This document shows positions 1 to 11,959 of a stretch of 64,000 nucleotides of DNA, piece by piece (position 1 is the stretch's first letter; every line of letters begins with the position of its first letter). The notes below the pieces were generated by a model. The model did not search any database, was not told the origin of the DNA, and saw only the letters and a list, made by a program, of their open reading frames with translations. This stretch comes from Panulirus ornatus (taxonomy: Eukaryota > Arthropoda > Malacostraca > Decapoda > Palinuridae). Location: positions 17,721,502-17,785,501 of the forward strand of contig NC_092226.1 of assembly GCF_036320965.1 (NCBI RefSeq), written 5' to 3'. The translations under genes and the position numbers were made by a program.

Positions 1-1047
1 TTCTCGCCTTCCATACATTCTTCAACGCTCCCAGAACCTCACCCCCTCCCCTACCCTGTGACTCACTTCCACTTCTATGGTTCCATCCGCTGCCAAATCC
101 ACTCCCGGATATCTCAAACTCTTCACTTCCTCCAGTTTTTCTCCATTCAAACTTACCTCCCAAATGACTTATCCCTCAACCCTACTGTACCTAATAACCT
201 TGGTCTTATTCATATTTACTGTTAACTTTCTTCTTTCACACACTTTACCAAACTCAGTCACCAGCTTCTGCAGTTTCTCACCCAAATCAGCCACCAGCAC
301 TGTCTCATCAGTGAACAACAACTGACTCACTTCCCAAGCCCACTCATCCACAACAGACTGTATACTTGCCCCTCTCTCCAAAACTCAAGCATTCACCTCC
401 CTAACAACCCCATCCATAAACAAATTAAACAACCATGGAGACATCATGCAACCCTGCTGAAAACCGACATTCACTGGGAACCAATCACTTTCCTCTCTTC
501 CTACTCGTACACATGCCTCACATCCTCGATAAAAACTTTTCACTGCTTCTAGCAACTTGCTTCCCACACCATATACTCTTAATACCTTCCACAGAGCATC
601 TCTATTAACTCTATCATATGCCTTCTCCAGATCCATAAATGCTACATACAAATCCATTTGTTTTTCTAAGTATTTCTCACATACATTCTTCAAAGCAAAC
701 ACCTGATCCACACATCCTCTACCACTTCTGAAACCACACTGCTCTTCCCCAATCTGATGCTCTGTACATGCCTTCACCCTCTCAATCAATATCCTTCCAT
801 ATAATTTCCCAGGAATACTCAATAACTTATACCTCTGTAATTTGAAAGCTCCCATTTATCCCCTTTGCCTTTGTACAATGGCACTATGCATGCATTCCGC
901 GAATCCTCAAGCACTTCACCATGAGCCATACATACACTGAATATCCTCACCAACCAGTCAACAACACAGTCACCCCTATTTTAATAAATTCCACTGCAAT
1001 ACTATCCAAACCCATTGCCTTGCCGGCTTTTATCTTCTGCAAAGGAA
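1..1047 (-). mobile_element. RTE-like LINE fragment, reverse transcriptase part
   Basis: The minus strand reads, from ~1047 downward, AGKA-G-D (start of RT), then the NYRG-IPGK-YGR-LIERVKACTEHQIGE block, CGFRSGRGCVDQVFALKN, then FMDLEKAYDRV. It continues to GCMMSPWLFNLFMDG and the V-LGALKNVWK region at base 1. Stops and frameshifts are present and the catalytic F-A-D-D box reads FTDE, so this copy is dead. Its 5' side ends exactly where the 300-bp satellite starts, and it runs off the left edge. Confidence 0.85.
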
Positions 1048-1049
1048 AG

Positions 1050-4000
1050 ATGTATTATCAAGAAAATCGATTTCTGAAAAAAAAAAATCAAGAAAAATCC
1101 AAGGCCTTACCAAATATTTTGCTCAGAATTTCAATTTCTTCAGATTTTAATGAAAATCTGGGTATAGATGTTATTTTACATGCTGATTAAGGATTTCTAG
1201 TCAAATGACAGCATTTCGCATTATTAATGCCTTTAATTACTCCCAAGATTAATCTTAATAAAATTATGCTAATTACTCGACTAATTACACGAATTATTTG
1301 GTTTTGATCACAGATTCTTATTCAACATACCGAAAAGCATGTATCTTGAAATTCTCAAGAAAATCGATTTTTGAAAAAAATCAAGAAAAATCCAAGGCTA
1401 TACCCTTACCAAATATTTTGCAGAGATTTTCAACTTCTTCAAATTTTAATGAAAATCTGGTTATAGATGTTATTTTATATGCTGATTAAGGATTTCTATT
1501 CAAATGACAGCAATTTGCATTATTAATGCCTTTAATTACTTCGAAGATTAATTATAATAAAATTAGTATGCTCTGTGGAAGGTATTAAGAATATATGGTG
1601 TGGGAGGAAAGTTGTTAGAAGCAGTGAAAAGTTTTTATCGAGGATGTAAGGCATGTGTACGTGTAGGAAGAGAGGAAAGTGATTGGTTCTCAGTGAATGT
1701 AGGTTTGCGGCAGGGGTGTGTGATGTCTCCATGGTTGTTTAATTTGTTTATGGATGGGGTTGTTAGGGAGGTAAATGCAAGAGTTTTGGAAAGAGGGGCA
1801 AGTATGAAGTCTGTTGGGGATGAGAGAGCTTGGGAAGTGAGTCAGTTGTTGTTCGCTGATGATACAGCGCTGGTGGCTGATTCATGTGAGAAACTGCAGA
1901 AGCTGGTGACTGAGTTTGGTAAAGTGTGTGGAAGAAGAAAGTTAAGAGTAAATGTGAATAAGAGCAAGGTTATTAGGTACAGTAGGGTTGAGGGTCAAGT
2001 CAATTGGGAGGTGAGTTTGAATGGAGAAAAACTGGAGGAAGTGAAGTGTTTTAGATATCTGGGAGTGGATCTGGCAGCGGATGGAACCATGGAAGCGGAA
2101 GTGGATCATAGGGTGGGGGAGGGGGCGAAAATTCTGGGGGCCTTGAAGAATGTGTGGAAGTCGAGAACATTATCTCGGAAAGCAAAAATGGGTATGTTTG
2201 AAGGAATAGTGGTTCCGACAATGTTGTATGGTTGCGAGGCGTGGGCTATGGATAGAGTTGTGCGCAGGAGGATGGATGTGCTGGAAATGAGATGTTTGAG
2301 GACAATGTGTGGTGTGAGGTGGTTTGATCGAGTGAGTAACGTAAGGGTAAGAGAGATGTGTGGAAATAAAAGGAGCGTGGTTGAGAGAGCAGAAGAGGGT
2401 GTTTTGAAGTGGTTTGGGCACATGGAGAGAATGAGTGAGGAAAGATTGACCAAGAGGATATATGTGTCAGAGGTGGAGGGAAAGAGGAGAAGAGGGAGAC
2501 CAAATTGGAGGTGGAAAGATGGAGTGAAAAAGATTTTGTGTGATCGGGGCCTGAACATGCAGGAGGGTGAAAGGAGGGCAAGGAATAGAGTGAATTGGAG
2601 CGATGTGGTATACCGGGGTTGACATGCTGTCAGTGGATTGAATCAAGGCATGTGAAGCGTCTGGGGTAAACCATGGAAAGCTGTGTAGGTATGTATATTT
2701 GCGTGTGTGGACGTATGTATATACATGTGTATGGGGGGGGGTGGGCCATTTCTTTCGTCTGTTTCCTTGCGCTACCTCGCAAACGCGGGAGACAGCGACA
2801 AAGTATAATAAAAAAAAAAAAAATAGTATGCTAATTACTCGACTAAATACAGGAATTTTTGGGTTTTGACCACAGGTTCGTATTCAGCATACTGAAAAGC
2901 ATGTATGTTGCAATTCTTAACAAAATCGATTTTTGAAAAAAATCAAGAAAAATCCAAGGCTATAGCCTTACTAAATATTTTGCCCAGATTTTCAACTTCT
3001 TCAGATTTTAATGAAAATCTGGTTATAGATGTTATTTTATATGCTGATTAAGGATTTATCATCAAATTACAGCATTTCACATAATTAATACCTTTAATTA
3101 CTAAGATTAATTATAAAATTGCTATGCTAATTACTCGACTAATTACACGAATTTTTGGGTTTTGACCACAGATTCGTATTGAGCATACCTAAAAGCATCT
3201 ATGTTAGAATTCTCAAGAAAATCGATTTTTGATAAAAATCAAGAAAAATCCAAGGCTATAGCCTTACCAAATATTTTGCTCAGATATTTAACTTCTTCAG
3301 ATTTTAATGAAAATCTCGGTATCGATGTTATTTACATGCTGATTTAGGATTTCTATTCAAATGACAGCATTTCGCATTATTAAAGCCTTTAATTACTCCC
3401 AAGATTAATTATAAAATTAGTATGCTAATTACTCGACTAATTACACGAATTTTTGGGTTTTGACCTCAGATTCGTATTGAGCATACCTAAAAGCATGTAT
3501 CCTGAAATTCTCAAGAAAATCGATTTTTGAAAAAAATCAAGAAAAATCCAAGGCTATAGCCTTACCAAATATTTTACTCAGATATTGAACTTCTTCAGAT
3601 TTTAATGAAAATCTGGTCATAGATATTATTTTACATGCTGATTTAGGATTTCTATTCAAATGACAGCATTTCGCATTATTAATGCCTTTATTTACTCCCA
3701 AGATTAATTATAATAAAATTAGTATGCTAATTACTTGACTAATTACACGAATTTTTTGGTTTTGATCACAGATTCGTATTCAGCATACCGAAAAGCATCT
3801 ATCTTGAAATTCTCAGGAAAATCGATTTCTGAAAAAAATCAAGAAAAATCCAAGGCTATAGCCTTACCAAAAATTTTGCTCAGATTTTCAACTTCTTCAG
3901 ATTTTAATGAAAATCTGGGTATAGATGTTATTTTACATACTGATTAAGGATTTCTAGTCAAATGACTTTAATTACTTCCAAGAATAATTATAATAAAATT

Positions 4001-4434
4001 AGTATGCTAATTACTCGACTAATTACACGATTTTTTTGGTTTTGGCCTCAGATTCATATTGAGCATACGTAAAAGCATCTATCCTGAAATTCTCAAGAAA
4101 ATCGATTTTTGAAAAAAATCAAGAAAAATCCAAGGCTATAGCCTTACCAAATATTTTGCTCGGATTTTCAACTTCTTCAGATTTTAATGAAAATCTGGTT
4201 ATAGATGTTATTTTATATGCTGATTAAGGATTTCTACTCAAATGACAGCATTTCGCATTATTAATGCCTTTAATTACTCCCAAGATTAATTCTAATAAAA
4301 TTAGTATGCTAATTACTCGACTAATTACATGAATTTTTTGGTTTTGATCACAGATTCGTATTCAGCATACCGAAAAGCATCTATCTTGAAATTCTCAAGA
4401 AAATCGATTTTTGAAAAAATCAAGAAAAATCCTA
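1050..4434. repeat. ~300-bp tandem satellite array (about 8 copies, split by a LINE)
   Basis: The block AAGAAAAATCCAAGGC recurs at about 1094, 1386, 2947, 3244, 3543, 3844, 4124 and 4422, the last degenerate. Spacing is 280-302 bases once the LINE at 1573-2823 is removed. Each monomer carries two inverted-repeat motifs: AAAATCGATTTTT, and CAGATTTT-AATG-AAAATCTG. Short open frames across the array are by-products of the repeat and not genes. One monomer (~3960) has lost about 20 bases. Confidence 0.9.
1573..2823 (+). mobile_element. Young 5'-truncated RTE-like LINE copy with intact RT/C-terminal frame
   Basis: The frame is open from the truncation point (GCT CTG TGG at 1570) to TGA at 2620-2622, about 350 codons. 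In order it shows KLLEAVKSFYRG; LRQGCVMSPWLFNLFMDG (RT motif 4); LLFADDTALVAD (catalytic FADD); NVNKSKVIRYSR; KCFRYLGVDL; the RTE-type thumb FEGIVVPTMLYGCEAWAMD and MRCLRTMCGVRWFDR; and the C-terminal LKWFGHMERM and RGRPNWRWKDGVKKIL. The 3' UTR is short and ends TTGCGCTACCTCGC..GACAAAGTATAATAAA followed by an A-tail. Nine bases, TAGTATGCT, flank it (1564-1572 and 2824-2832) as a target-site duplication inside a satellite monomer. A complete element would also need the APE endonuclease and RT fingers, which are missing here. Confidence 0.92.
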
Positions 4435-5770
4435 GGCCACAATTGTGGGTCTTATGCACTGATACATTTTAAAAAGATGTTTAAATAGATACTAAAATAT
4501 CATTGGTCTTGAAAAATGGGCAGATTATCAAAGCTTAAACAAAAGGGAAGAAAAGGAAAAAACGATTTTTCTGATTTTTTTATATTAATCTGCTGATTTC
4601 ACAGAATAAACAGTAAACCTTAAGGCAGTGGTTAAATATATGCAATTCTGCTCTCTGTACATACTAGAAATGAACATTTACCAAAAAATTCTCAAACTAC
4701 CTGTATGAGATAAAATTAAAAATTCTACAAAAATTATCTCACAAATGCTAGCAAATGCATTTATGATTAACAGTATAAAAATCTACAAATCCCATACATA
4801 TGTTATCAAAAGCATCTATGATTAAAAAATCAAACACTTCACAACAATGCAATAACAACATCCAACATATGTTTATCTGCCAACACAAATGGTGTGCACG
4901 ATCATCAAGTAGTTGAAAATCAACAGGTATTAATAATTGAAACTTGTTTATAAGGTAATTTTTGACTCATAACTAATAGCAAACTGGTAGAGAATGGAAA
5001 ATCTACAGCTGGGTAAAAAATTTTCTATAATATCCAAAAACCTACTATATATCAAGACAATGATCCCAACATTTTACAGAAAAGTTCATCTTCATGAAAC
5101 CTCTCCATCCATTTGACCGCACTTAATATTCCAAGTCTCCTTTCTCAGCTAAAATCACTTTGTTTCTACATGTTTATACATTCACTGATACTCATTCTGT
5201 CTTACCTCTTTAACATGCAAAAAAATTTCTTTTTTTCTATCATAAATATTGATGGAATGACTGGTTCTTTGCGTAATTCATTCATTCACAAAATCATTTA
5301 TATATTACTAATTTTACAATCGACTTCATCATTAACATTTATACAGAAAATGGTAAATGTGGCAACATCAACACAACATGTGCACTTCCCTTACACATCA
5401 ATTCTGCAGGGTAACTGAGAGTAATTGCCATAGGGAATTATTCAGCATCCATATGTGCCCATCTCGCAAACCCTATCCAAAATGAAGTCTTGAAATTGTA
5501 GCAGGAGTTTTTCTTAAAGTGATTTTCCTCTGTGGATGTTGATCAAAGTAGCAAAATACAACTAAATTCATTTGCACCAACATCTTTACCTATCTGTGGC
5601 TCTTTTGTCATTAGCCCTAAACATCTGCAAAAAAATCTCATTCTTTTCTCACTTCTTTACTTCTACACAATTAATGGTACACTGCCTATCTATCACACTC
5701 AATATAATCCATGATAAACATCGAAAAACATGTGTATAAACAGTAAAACATTTTTCACACTTGTTTGCCA
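4435..5770. other. AT-rich stretch without recognised features
   Basis: I see no exon, RNA or repeat here. Small open frames such as 5113-5418 and 5532-5714 have no recognisable domain. By position it could be a PLBD intron, but no missing PLBD exon is visible. Confidence 0.5.
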
Positions 5771-5774
5771 TTTT

Positions 5775-6670
5775 CCATGTTATCAAGGTAGTGCCAGAAA
5801 CAGACGAAGAAAGGCCACATTCACTCGCATCAGTTCTTTAGCTGTCTTGTGCAAAGCACAGCCCCTATCCACAATCAGGCCTCAAAGAGTTTCCAAAGGC
5901 TTTCCCAGCCACTTTACTTGCTCTGGTTCAGTCCATCAACAGCAGATCATCCCCTTTATACCATACCATTCCATTCACTCTATCCCAAGCCCACCTTTCA
6001 TCCTCCTGTATGTTCAGGCCCCTATCACTTAAAATCTTTTACACTCCATTCTTACATCTCCAATTAGGTTTCCCCCTTCTTGTCCCATCCATTTCTGACA
6101 CATGTATCCTCACTGTCAATCTTTCACTCATTCTCTCCAAATGTCCAAACCAATTTAGCTGACCATCTTCAGCTCTCTCAACCATACTCTTCTTACTACA
6201 CTACTTCTTTACCCTTTTATCACTTTCTTGACCAAACCACCTCACACCACACATTCTCCTCAAACATTCCATTTCAAACATATCCTCATCTTCAGCCCAT
6301 GCTTTGCATTCATATAACATCATTTTTGGGACTGCTATACCTTCAGACATACCCATTTTCCTCCTCCTATATAACAAACTTTCTTTCAACGGTCCTCAAT
6401 GTTCCCAGAACCTCAACCACTCACCCACCGTATAACTTACATCTGCTTCTATTATAAATACTTGTATGTCTTACAAACCTTAAACTGGTTACTCCCACCC
6501 ATTTCTGACACATATATCCTCACTGTCAATCTTTCACTCATTCTCTCCAAATGTCCAAACCAATTTAGCTGACCATCTTCAGCTCTCTCAACCATACTCT
6601 TCTTACTACACTACTTCTTTACCCTTTCATCACTTTCTTGACCAAACCACGTCACACCACACATTTTCCT
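5775..6670 (-). mobile_element. RTE-like LINE 3' fragment with an internal duplication
   Basis: It starts with the reversed tail (AGGTAGTGCCAGAAACAG..AAAGGCCACATTC), then the reversed 3' UTR with TTTCCAAAGGCTTTCCC and GGTTCAGTCCATC. The C-terminal coding region follows up to the thumb (GMSEGIAVPKMMLYECKAW on the minus strand). A segment of about 175 bases, 6084-6255, reappears at 6494-6670, offset 410, with a few mismatches. Several stops show this copy is dead. Confidence 0.8.
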
Positions 6671-6674
6671 ATTC

Positions 6675-7291
6675 CTGAAAAATACCTTACTCTTTTAAAT
6701 ATACATTAAACTCTTAACTCTCTCAGGGTATCAGGCTGGGTGACTCTCTCATTTGCTTGGAGTCTGGGGTTTAGTTCAGTAATTAATGGGAGCACCAACA
6801 ATATTTATACTGTTTCAATAAAATGCATTCCAACTCAGAGAGATATACCTCTATTTCACATAATGATCCTGAAAAGTTTATCTAGATTTTGTCCTTAATA
6901 AATGTTTATGAAAGTAAACATCTCTGAAATCATGAGAAAAACTTGATAATGTTTTTGTGTGCTTATGCAAAAATATAAAACTTTTATGTCATTCAGAGAA
7001 AACAGAATCATTTCAACATGTGAAAGCCCGTGATAACACTAAAAAGTAAATACAATACTTTGCTTGTAAAATGCCTACAAAATCCCTAAGAGGGAGAAAT
7101 TTAATCATATGTGAAACATGTATGGAAACCCTAAGAAAGTTACAATGTTAGACAATAATTTTCAATACAATCTTTCATAAACATTTTCTAGGTCAGTAAA
7201 TGCTACCTATCCACCATATTCTAACATTTTCTCAGCTCTTTCAATAACACAGGAAATGAAGAGATGCAAGAAAAGATTATCTGTCACTTAC
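6675..7291. other. No recognised feature (PLBD intron flank)
   Basis: AT-rich non-coding sequence between the LINE relic and PLBD exon 5. Nothing recognisable is seen. Confidence 0.5.
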
Positions 7292-7474
7292 GTGTTCCAT
7301 GTAACATGTGATGTATAGAGATCTGTGTTGCCTGGGAGAACCTTAATGAGTGCTGAACAATGGCCATCTCGAATTGTGTGACCAGATTTAACCCATTCCT
7401 CTATGCTCATATTATGAATATTTGGATCTAAGGCTGATTCTAGATCTTCTAAATCACCCATTAAATTCATCCAC
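7292..7474 (-). CDS. Phospholipase B-like gene, coding exon 5 with predicted Ntn nucleophile
   Basis: The 183-nt exon lies between an ATTTCAG acceptor and an AC/GTAAGTG donor. It encodes WMNLMGDLEDLESALD, then RDGHCSALIKVLPGNTDL, ending YTSHVTWN. The (L)GDLxDL block, the CSALIK-LPG block and the S-H-x-T-W block are the strongest PLBD signatures. In family structures the Cys of C-S-A-(L/F) is the N-terminal nucleophile released by autoproteolysis. Counting along the joined exons it is about residue 210 here. The five exons give 231 codons, against a usual family length of roughly 550-600. The rest (Y-Q-x-M-L-R onward) is not recognisable between 1 and 7291, so the gene probably continues left of the window. 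Confidence 0.92.
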
Positions 7475-7984
7475 CTGAAATTAAATGTATTCTCCTTAGT
7501 AACTAGATACTAAGGTTTCACTAAATATTAGTTAATTACTGTAATGGGACAGTAAATCTGTTGCTTGAAGAAATAATGAATCTATCCTAGCCAGCATGCA
7601 GTTAGATCAGGAGGCAACAGTAGTGCTATTGCTAATTCCAATCAAAGGTGCAGGTGATCTCAGAGACAATGAATAAACAAACAAACATTAAAGGATGAAG
7701 AACAGTGGGGTACACCAAAGCAAAGTGAAAAATCAAGATTGGTTGGCTGAATTATTTAAATGCCCAAGAAAGATTACAGGCCAATTGAAAGGGGAAGTAT
7801 GGACGCACGGAAATAAAATGCACTAGCATCTCTTGATAAAAGAGAAAAATTCTTCATTAAAAGAAAGACAAAAAAGAAAGGAATTGGACCAAGTGATCCA
7901 CTGGGTGCAGATGAAAACCAAATAAGACAGAACAATGGATGAGAAGGAGTTGATGTAAGTGAGGGATTAGGAATTCAAGAAACT

Positions 7985-8590
7985 GCAAAGGAAATAATTA
8001 AAAACATTATTTGACCAGGAATGTATATTACCAGTACTACCCGCTTGTGTACCAGGAGGGTAAGCGAAGGCTACATAGTGAGCCAGTATTTCCCTGGTTG
8101 TCAAGCTGCACTCCTCTGATGTAGGTAGCTGTCTTTTTCTTTCTGCCTCACCCACACATGGACTACTGGCATTTTGTTTACAGACATACAATCTTTCCCT
8201 GTCATACATACACCTGACAACACTTAACTCACACGGCTCATTCTTCATAACTAGATATTCCTGTGGTGAGCACTATGTGCTAGTGCTGCCTTTTGGCAAA
8301 ATGGTATGAGCAATAGATACAAGTAGTAGGTAGGAAACTTTAGGCAGGAGCATTATGTAAAAGTAGCAGGTAAGACTGTTAGGTAGAGGTAGTCAGTAGG
8401 AACATTTGGTAGGAGCCTATGCAAACACTGTGTTACAGTTGCCATCTGAAGTGGCCTATTAAGGGTGAGGCACTAAAGGCTAAGAAGCAGCAATGAAATT
8501 CACTATTCATGGAGACTGTTGTTGTGGCCATCCCCTTGAGGGAGTTCCACTTTGAACAGGCATCAGATATATAGACAGAGATATAGATAG
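7985..8590 (+). repeat. Dispersed repeat 'C' (unclassified, ~600 bp), copy 1
   Basis: It matches the copy at 61318-61965 over nearly its whole length. Shared blocks include TATATTACCAGTACTACC, GTTGTCAAGCTGCACT, GGACTACTGGCATT, GAGCACTATGTGCTAG and GGCACTAAAGGCTAAGAAGCAGCA. The middle contains a short-period repeat of GTAGGTAGGAACATTA-like units. No protein-coding signature is visible, so class (non-autonomous DNA element or other) is unknown. It lies in the intron between PLBD exons 4 and 5. Confidence 0.75.
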
Positions 8591-9010
8591 CCTCTTCTGC
8601 AGATGAATTTGTCAGATGTTTGGGTAGGGAAGAAACAGGAGTATTAGGAATGTGATAAGGGAGCAGTGGATGATGAAGAAAGGAAAGATAAAATCAGATA
8701 AAAATTTGGGAAGGAAGTTGAGTGAAAAGTGTGTGTAAAATATGAAACTTTAATGGAAAGAAGTGTTAAAAATACAAAAGTTGAACATTAAACGCAAATG
8801 GATGCTTTTTGATTAAATCTGACGAAATGTTGAAAGGAATACCTTATAGAGTTGATGTTATCAAATGACAGGAGTACTGGAGAACAGTAGAGGGAAAATT
8901 CCAATACAGGAAATATATATCCATGGATGAAACGAGTATCAATAAGTAGGGTACACAAAAGTGGAAGAATGACCTATGACTTTACAGAATAAGTGAGTGA
9001 AAAGAAGTTC

Positions 9011-9162
9011 TATGATCACGAATCTTCCACTTTTTTTTTTTTTTTCCAAAAGAAGGAACAGAGAAGGGGGCCAGGTGAGGATATTTCCTCAAAGGCCCAG
9101 TCCTCTGTTCTTAACGCTACTCGCTAATGAAGGAAATGGCGAATAGTATGAAAGAAAGAAAA
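9011..9162 (+). mobile_element. SINE-like element 'B', 5'-shortened copy
   Basis: The body from the T-run at 9031 onward (CCAAAAGAAGGAACAGAGAA, GTGAGGATAT, CAGTCCTCTGTTCTTAACGC, GGAAATGGCGAATAGTATG) matches the copies at 56325 and 60341. It ends in an A-rich tail. GAAAAGAAGTTC occurs on both sides (8999-9010 and 9163-9174), a candidate 12-bp target-site duplication. The ~20 bases at its left end are not shared with the other copies. Confidence 0.7.
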
Positions 9163-9369
9163 GAAAAGAAGTTCAAACAGCAGCTGACTAATGGATCCTT
9201 TTAAGGCTGTTTGTGCTAATAAATGAGAGCAGAAACAAAGAGCATTGAGTTGCAGGAATAAAAAAGCAAACATTTTACTTTACACTAAAAAATGGTTCAG
9301 GTTATCAGTCATACCAGAGAAAGTGCATGAAGGTTAAAGAGATAGAGAAGAAAGTTGTACAATACATAA

Positions 9370-9930
9370 TATGTGAAGAGCAGAGGTTTTTTTAGGAAAG
9401 GCAGAGGATATGTAGATCAAAATTCCTTTGTGAAGATAGCAGAAGAAAAGCTATGGCAAAAAGAAAAAAAATTGTATGAAGCATTCCTGGACTTGAAAAG
9501 ATATATGATAAAGAGAATAGGAACGCATTGTGGGGTACTGAAGAATTATAGCGTAGGAGGAAAGTTGCTGGATGCACTAAAAATTGTTCTGCAAAAACAG
9601 CAAAGCATGTGTGAAAGTTGAGGGTAGGTTAAGTAAAAGTTTTGAGACAGGCATGGGAGTGAGAAAGGGGTGAATGATATCCTTATGCCTTATCAATATA
9701 TATATGGATGGAACAGTAACAGATATGAAAGCAAGAATAAAGAGAGAAGAAACAAAAGTTGAGTTTGACAGAAAGACCTGGGTGATTCAGTGTTACTACA
9801 GGAAAGTGAAGAGAAGCTGCAGAAGGTGGTATATGTGTTGAACATGCTGTGTAAAAGGTAGAAGTTCTAGTTAAATGCCAGTATGAGCATGGTTTTGGTT
9901 TTTGATAGGACCACTTACCTGTGAGTTCCT
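9370..9930 (+). pseudogene. Degenerate RTE-like LINE RT fragment
   Basis: The frame reads RGFFRKGRGYVDQ, then KKLYEAFLDLKRYM, then YSVGGKLLDALK. These correspond to the family's CGFRSGRGCVDQ, DLYVAFMDLEKAYD and YGVGGKLLEAVK. Further on IYMDGTVTDMKARI corresponds to LFMDGVVREVNARV after frameshifts. It is far more diverged than the other copies, so it is an old relic. Confidence 0.7.
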
Positions 9931-9934
9931 AAGA

Positions 9935-11160
9935 TGAGAATTTGAATGAGGCAGAGATAGTGCAACAGTACTCTCTCCATATACTACTTGTTTAACATTG
10001 GTGTTACTCTCCACCACCACATACACTGCTAAGTTGTCAATCTAGAGTTCAATTGGGTATACTTTTAATCATCTATCTAATCTTCTCAGAAGGTTTTTGT
10101 GCTTATTCCTTCATTAATCTATATCACAACAGAACATTAACATATTGATATATTCTCAGCAATTCTTACATACTTGACTACTGTGATAAAAAAAGCATCT
10201 ATATTAATCATGCAGTGTCAAGGAAATAAATATCAAAACTAGGAACTTAAGCATACAGGAATAAACAAGCCAATTTGGTATCCATACTAAAGCAAAGACA
10301 TTTAAAGATACAAATTACTAAAATGTACACACGAAAACATTTTGCAACAGTTTATGTAAAAAACATATGGGTTAAAGAGCAATCTGGAAGACCCCTCTCT
10401 ATTACTTGTCCTCTGTCTAGATAATCTAAGTTTGGCATCATCTAATATCTATCACCATGAGAACTTTTGTGAGCAACACTTAAACAAAACTATCATCATG
10501 CACATAATCAAGTTTAAAGAAATAACTCATTAACCGTTATTCTTGCCTAAAGTACTTAAAAAGAGTCCTTGACATTTCTATAATTTCTGTTGTATAGTCT
10601 TGATACTGTGTAACAGGTTTTTCATATGGCATTAAGTGATCACTCCATTCCTGACTGAAAGTGCCACAAATTAGAAACTAGACATACAAATGGCATATAT
10701 TTAGATGAAAGAGATACAATCCCATTTCTGTCAAACTGTCAAAAAATAAGGAAAACTTCAATGTAATCAGTTTGAAAACCTTGATAGCAAAAAGTATTAC
10801 ACTCAAATCCTTTTCTCTATCTTGCCCAGTGAAAGGCTGATGTACTTTTTATGAAAATGGGGTGGTTAAAAAATTACTGCAAGCATTGAGAGCACTGATA
10901 TAAGATAAGAAAAAATACTGTAAAGAATAACACATCTGGGATGGTACTGAATGTTGATGTTACAATGGTAACAACATGAATCAGTGAAAGTGTGCCTGAT
11001 CTAATATCTGCTGATAATGAGAAAAACAAAATACAATAAGTCATTAATACATGGTGATGGGAGACATGCTTTTTCGTTAATTCAACTGATTCAAGAGATA
11101 ATCAAAAACCTTCACCAAAGCTAAAGCATCCTTGATTATCAGTATGTTACCTATATATCA
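9935..11160. other. AT-rich PLBD intron, no recognised feature
   Basis: Non-coding AT-rich sequence. I found no exon, repeat or RNA gene here. Confidence 0.5.
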
Positions 11161-11162
11161 TT

Positions 11163-11745
11163 TTATCATACTTAACTGTTGTCTCCCACATCAGTGAGGT
11201 AGCACCAAGAAACAGACGAAGAATGGCCCATCCACTCATATACACATATATAAACACCCATACACGCACATATCCATACATGTGTGGTAGGGTGATGACA
11301 GGAATGGATGAAGGCAGCAAGTATGAATATGTACATGTGTATATATGTATATGTCTGTGTATGTATATGTATGTATACATTGAGATGTATAAGTATGTAT
11401 ATGTGCGTGTGTAGGCATTTATGTACATACATGTGTATGTGGGTGGGTTGGGTCATTCTTTCGTCTGTTTCCTTGCACTACCTTGCTAACGTGGGAGATG
11501 GCGATTAAGTACAATAATAAAAAAGAAATAACATACATATACATACGTATATACACATGTACATATTCATACTTGCTTGCCTTCATCCATTCCCAGCGAT
11601 ACCCTGCACCACAAGCAATAGCATTGCCACCCGCTGCTTCAGTGAGGTAGTGCCAGGAAAACAGACAAAAAAAGGCCACATTTGTTCACACTCAGTCTCT
11701 AGCTGTCATGTGTAACTAACCGAAACCACCTAAATATACAAAATC
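11163..11745. mobile_element. Three RTE-like LINE 3'-tail fragments in alternating orientation
   Basis: 11163-11300 is a reversed tail (CTTAACTGTTGTCTCCCAC..GAGGTAGCACCAAGAAACAG plus a CACATA-rich microsatellite). About 11295-11525 is a forward tail (GGAATGGATGAAGGCAGCAAG, ATGTGTATAT repeats, TTTCGTCTGTTTCCTTGCAC, AATAATAAAA). About 11530-11745 is reversed again (TTCATACTTGC, GAGGTAGTGCCAGGAAAAC, AAAGGCCACATT). None retains coding sequence. The many overlapping frames here come from the TATG/CATA microsatellite and are not genes. Confidence 0.8.
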
Positions 11746-11959
11746 TTGAACTCTCATTATCTAGTGTCCAGTCAACTAAATTCTGCATTTGCATTCTTCC
11801 TTACTCTAAAGTAGACTAAGTTTTTCTTAAATTTGCACAATGGAAGTTACAACATTAATCATAATTCTTCTTGATTGAGAGTGCAATTAAAGAAAATAAA
11901 AATTCTGACATGAATACATTATATTCACTTGGTATAAAAGAACAAGATACAATACTTAC

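Noticed and set aside
77..325. Plus-strand frame rich in Ser/Thr/Pro/Leu near the left edge, and similar ones at 6080, 46337, 47205, 59362 and 63114
   Set aside because: They are antisense shadows of the RTE-like LINE reverse transcriptase and have no domain of their own.
7967..8248. 93-aa minus-strand frame as a gene
   Set aside because: It overlaps dispersed repeat C, and the other copies of that repeat do not keep the frame intact.
11147..11679. Clustered frames rich in Tyr/His/Thr/Met as small repetitive proteins
   Set aside because: They arise from the TATG/CATA microsatellite in LINE 3' tails, and all frames on both strands show the same low complexity.
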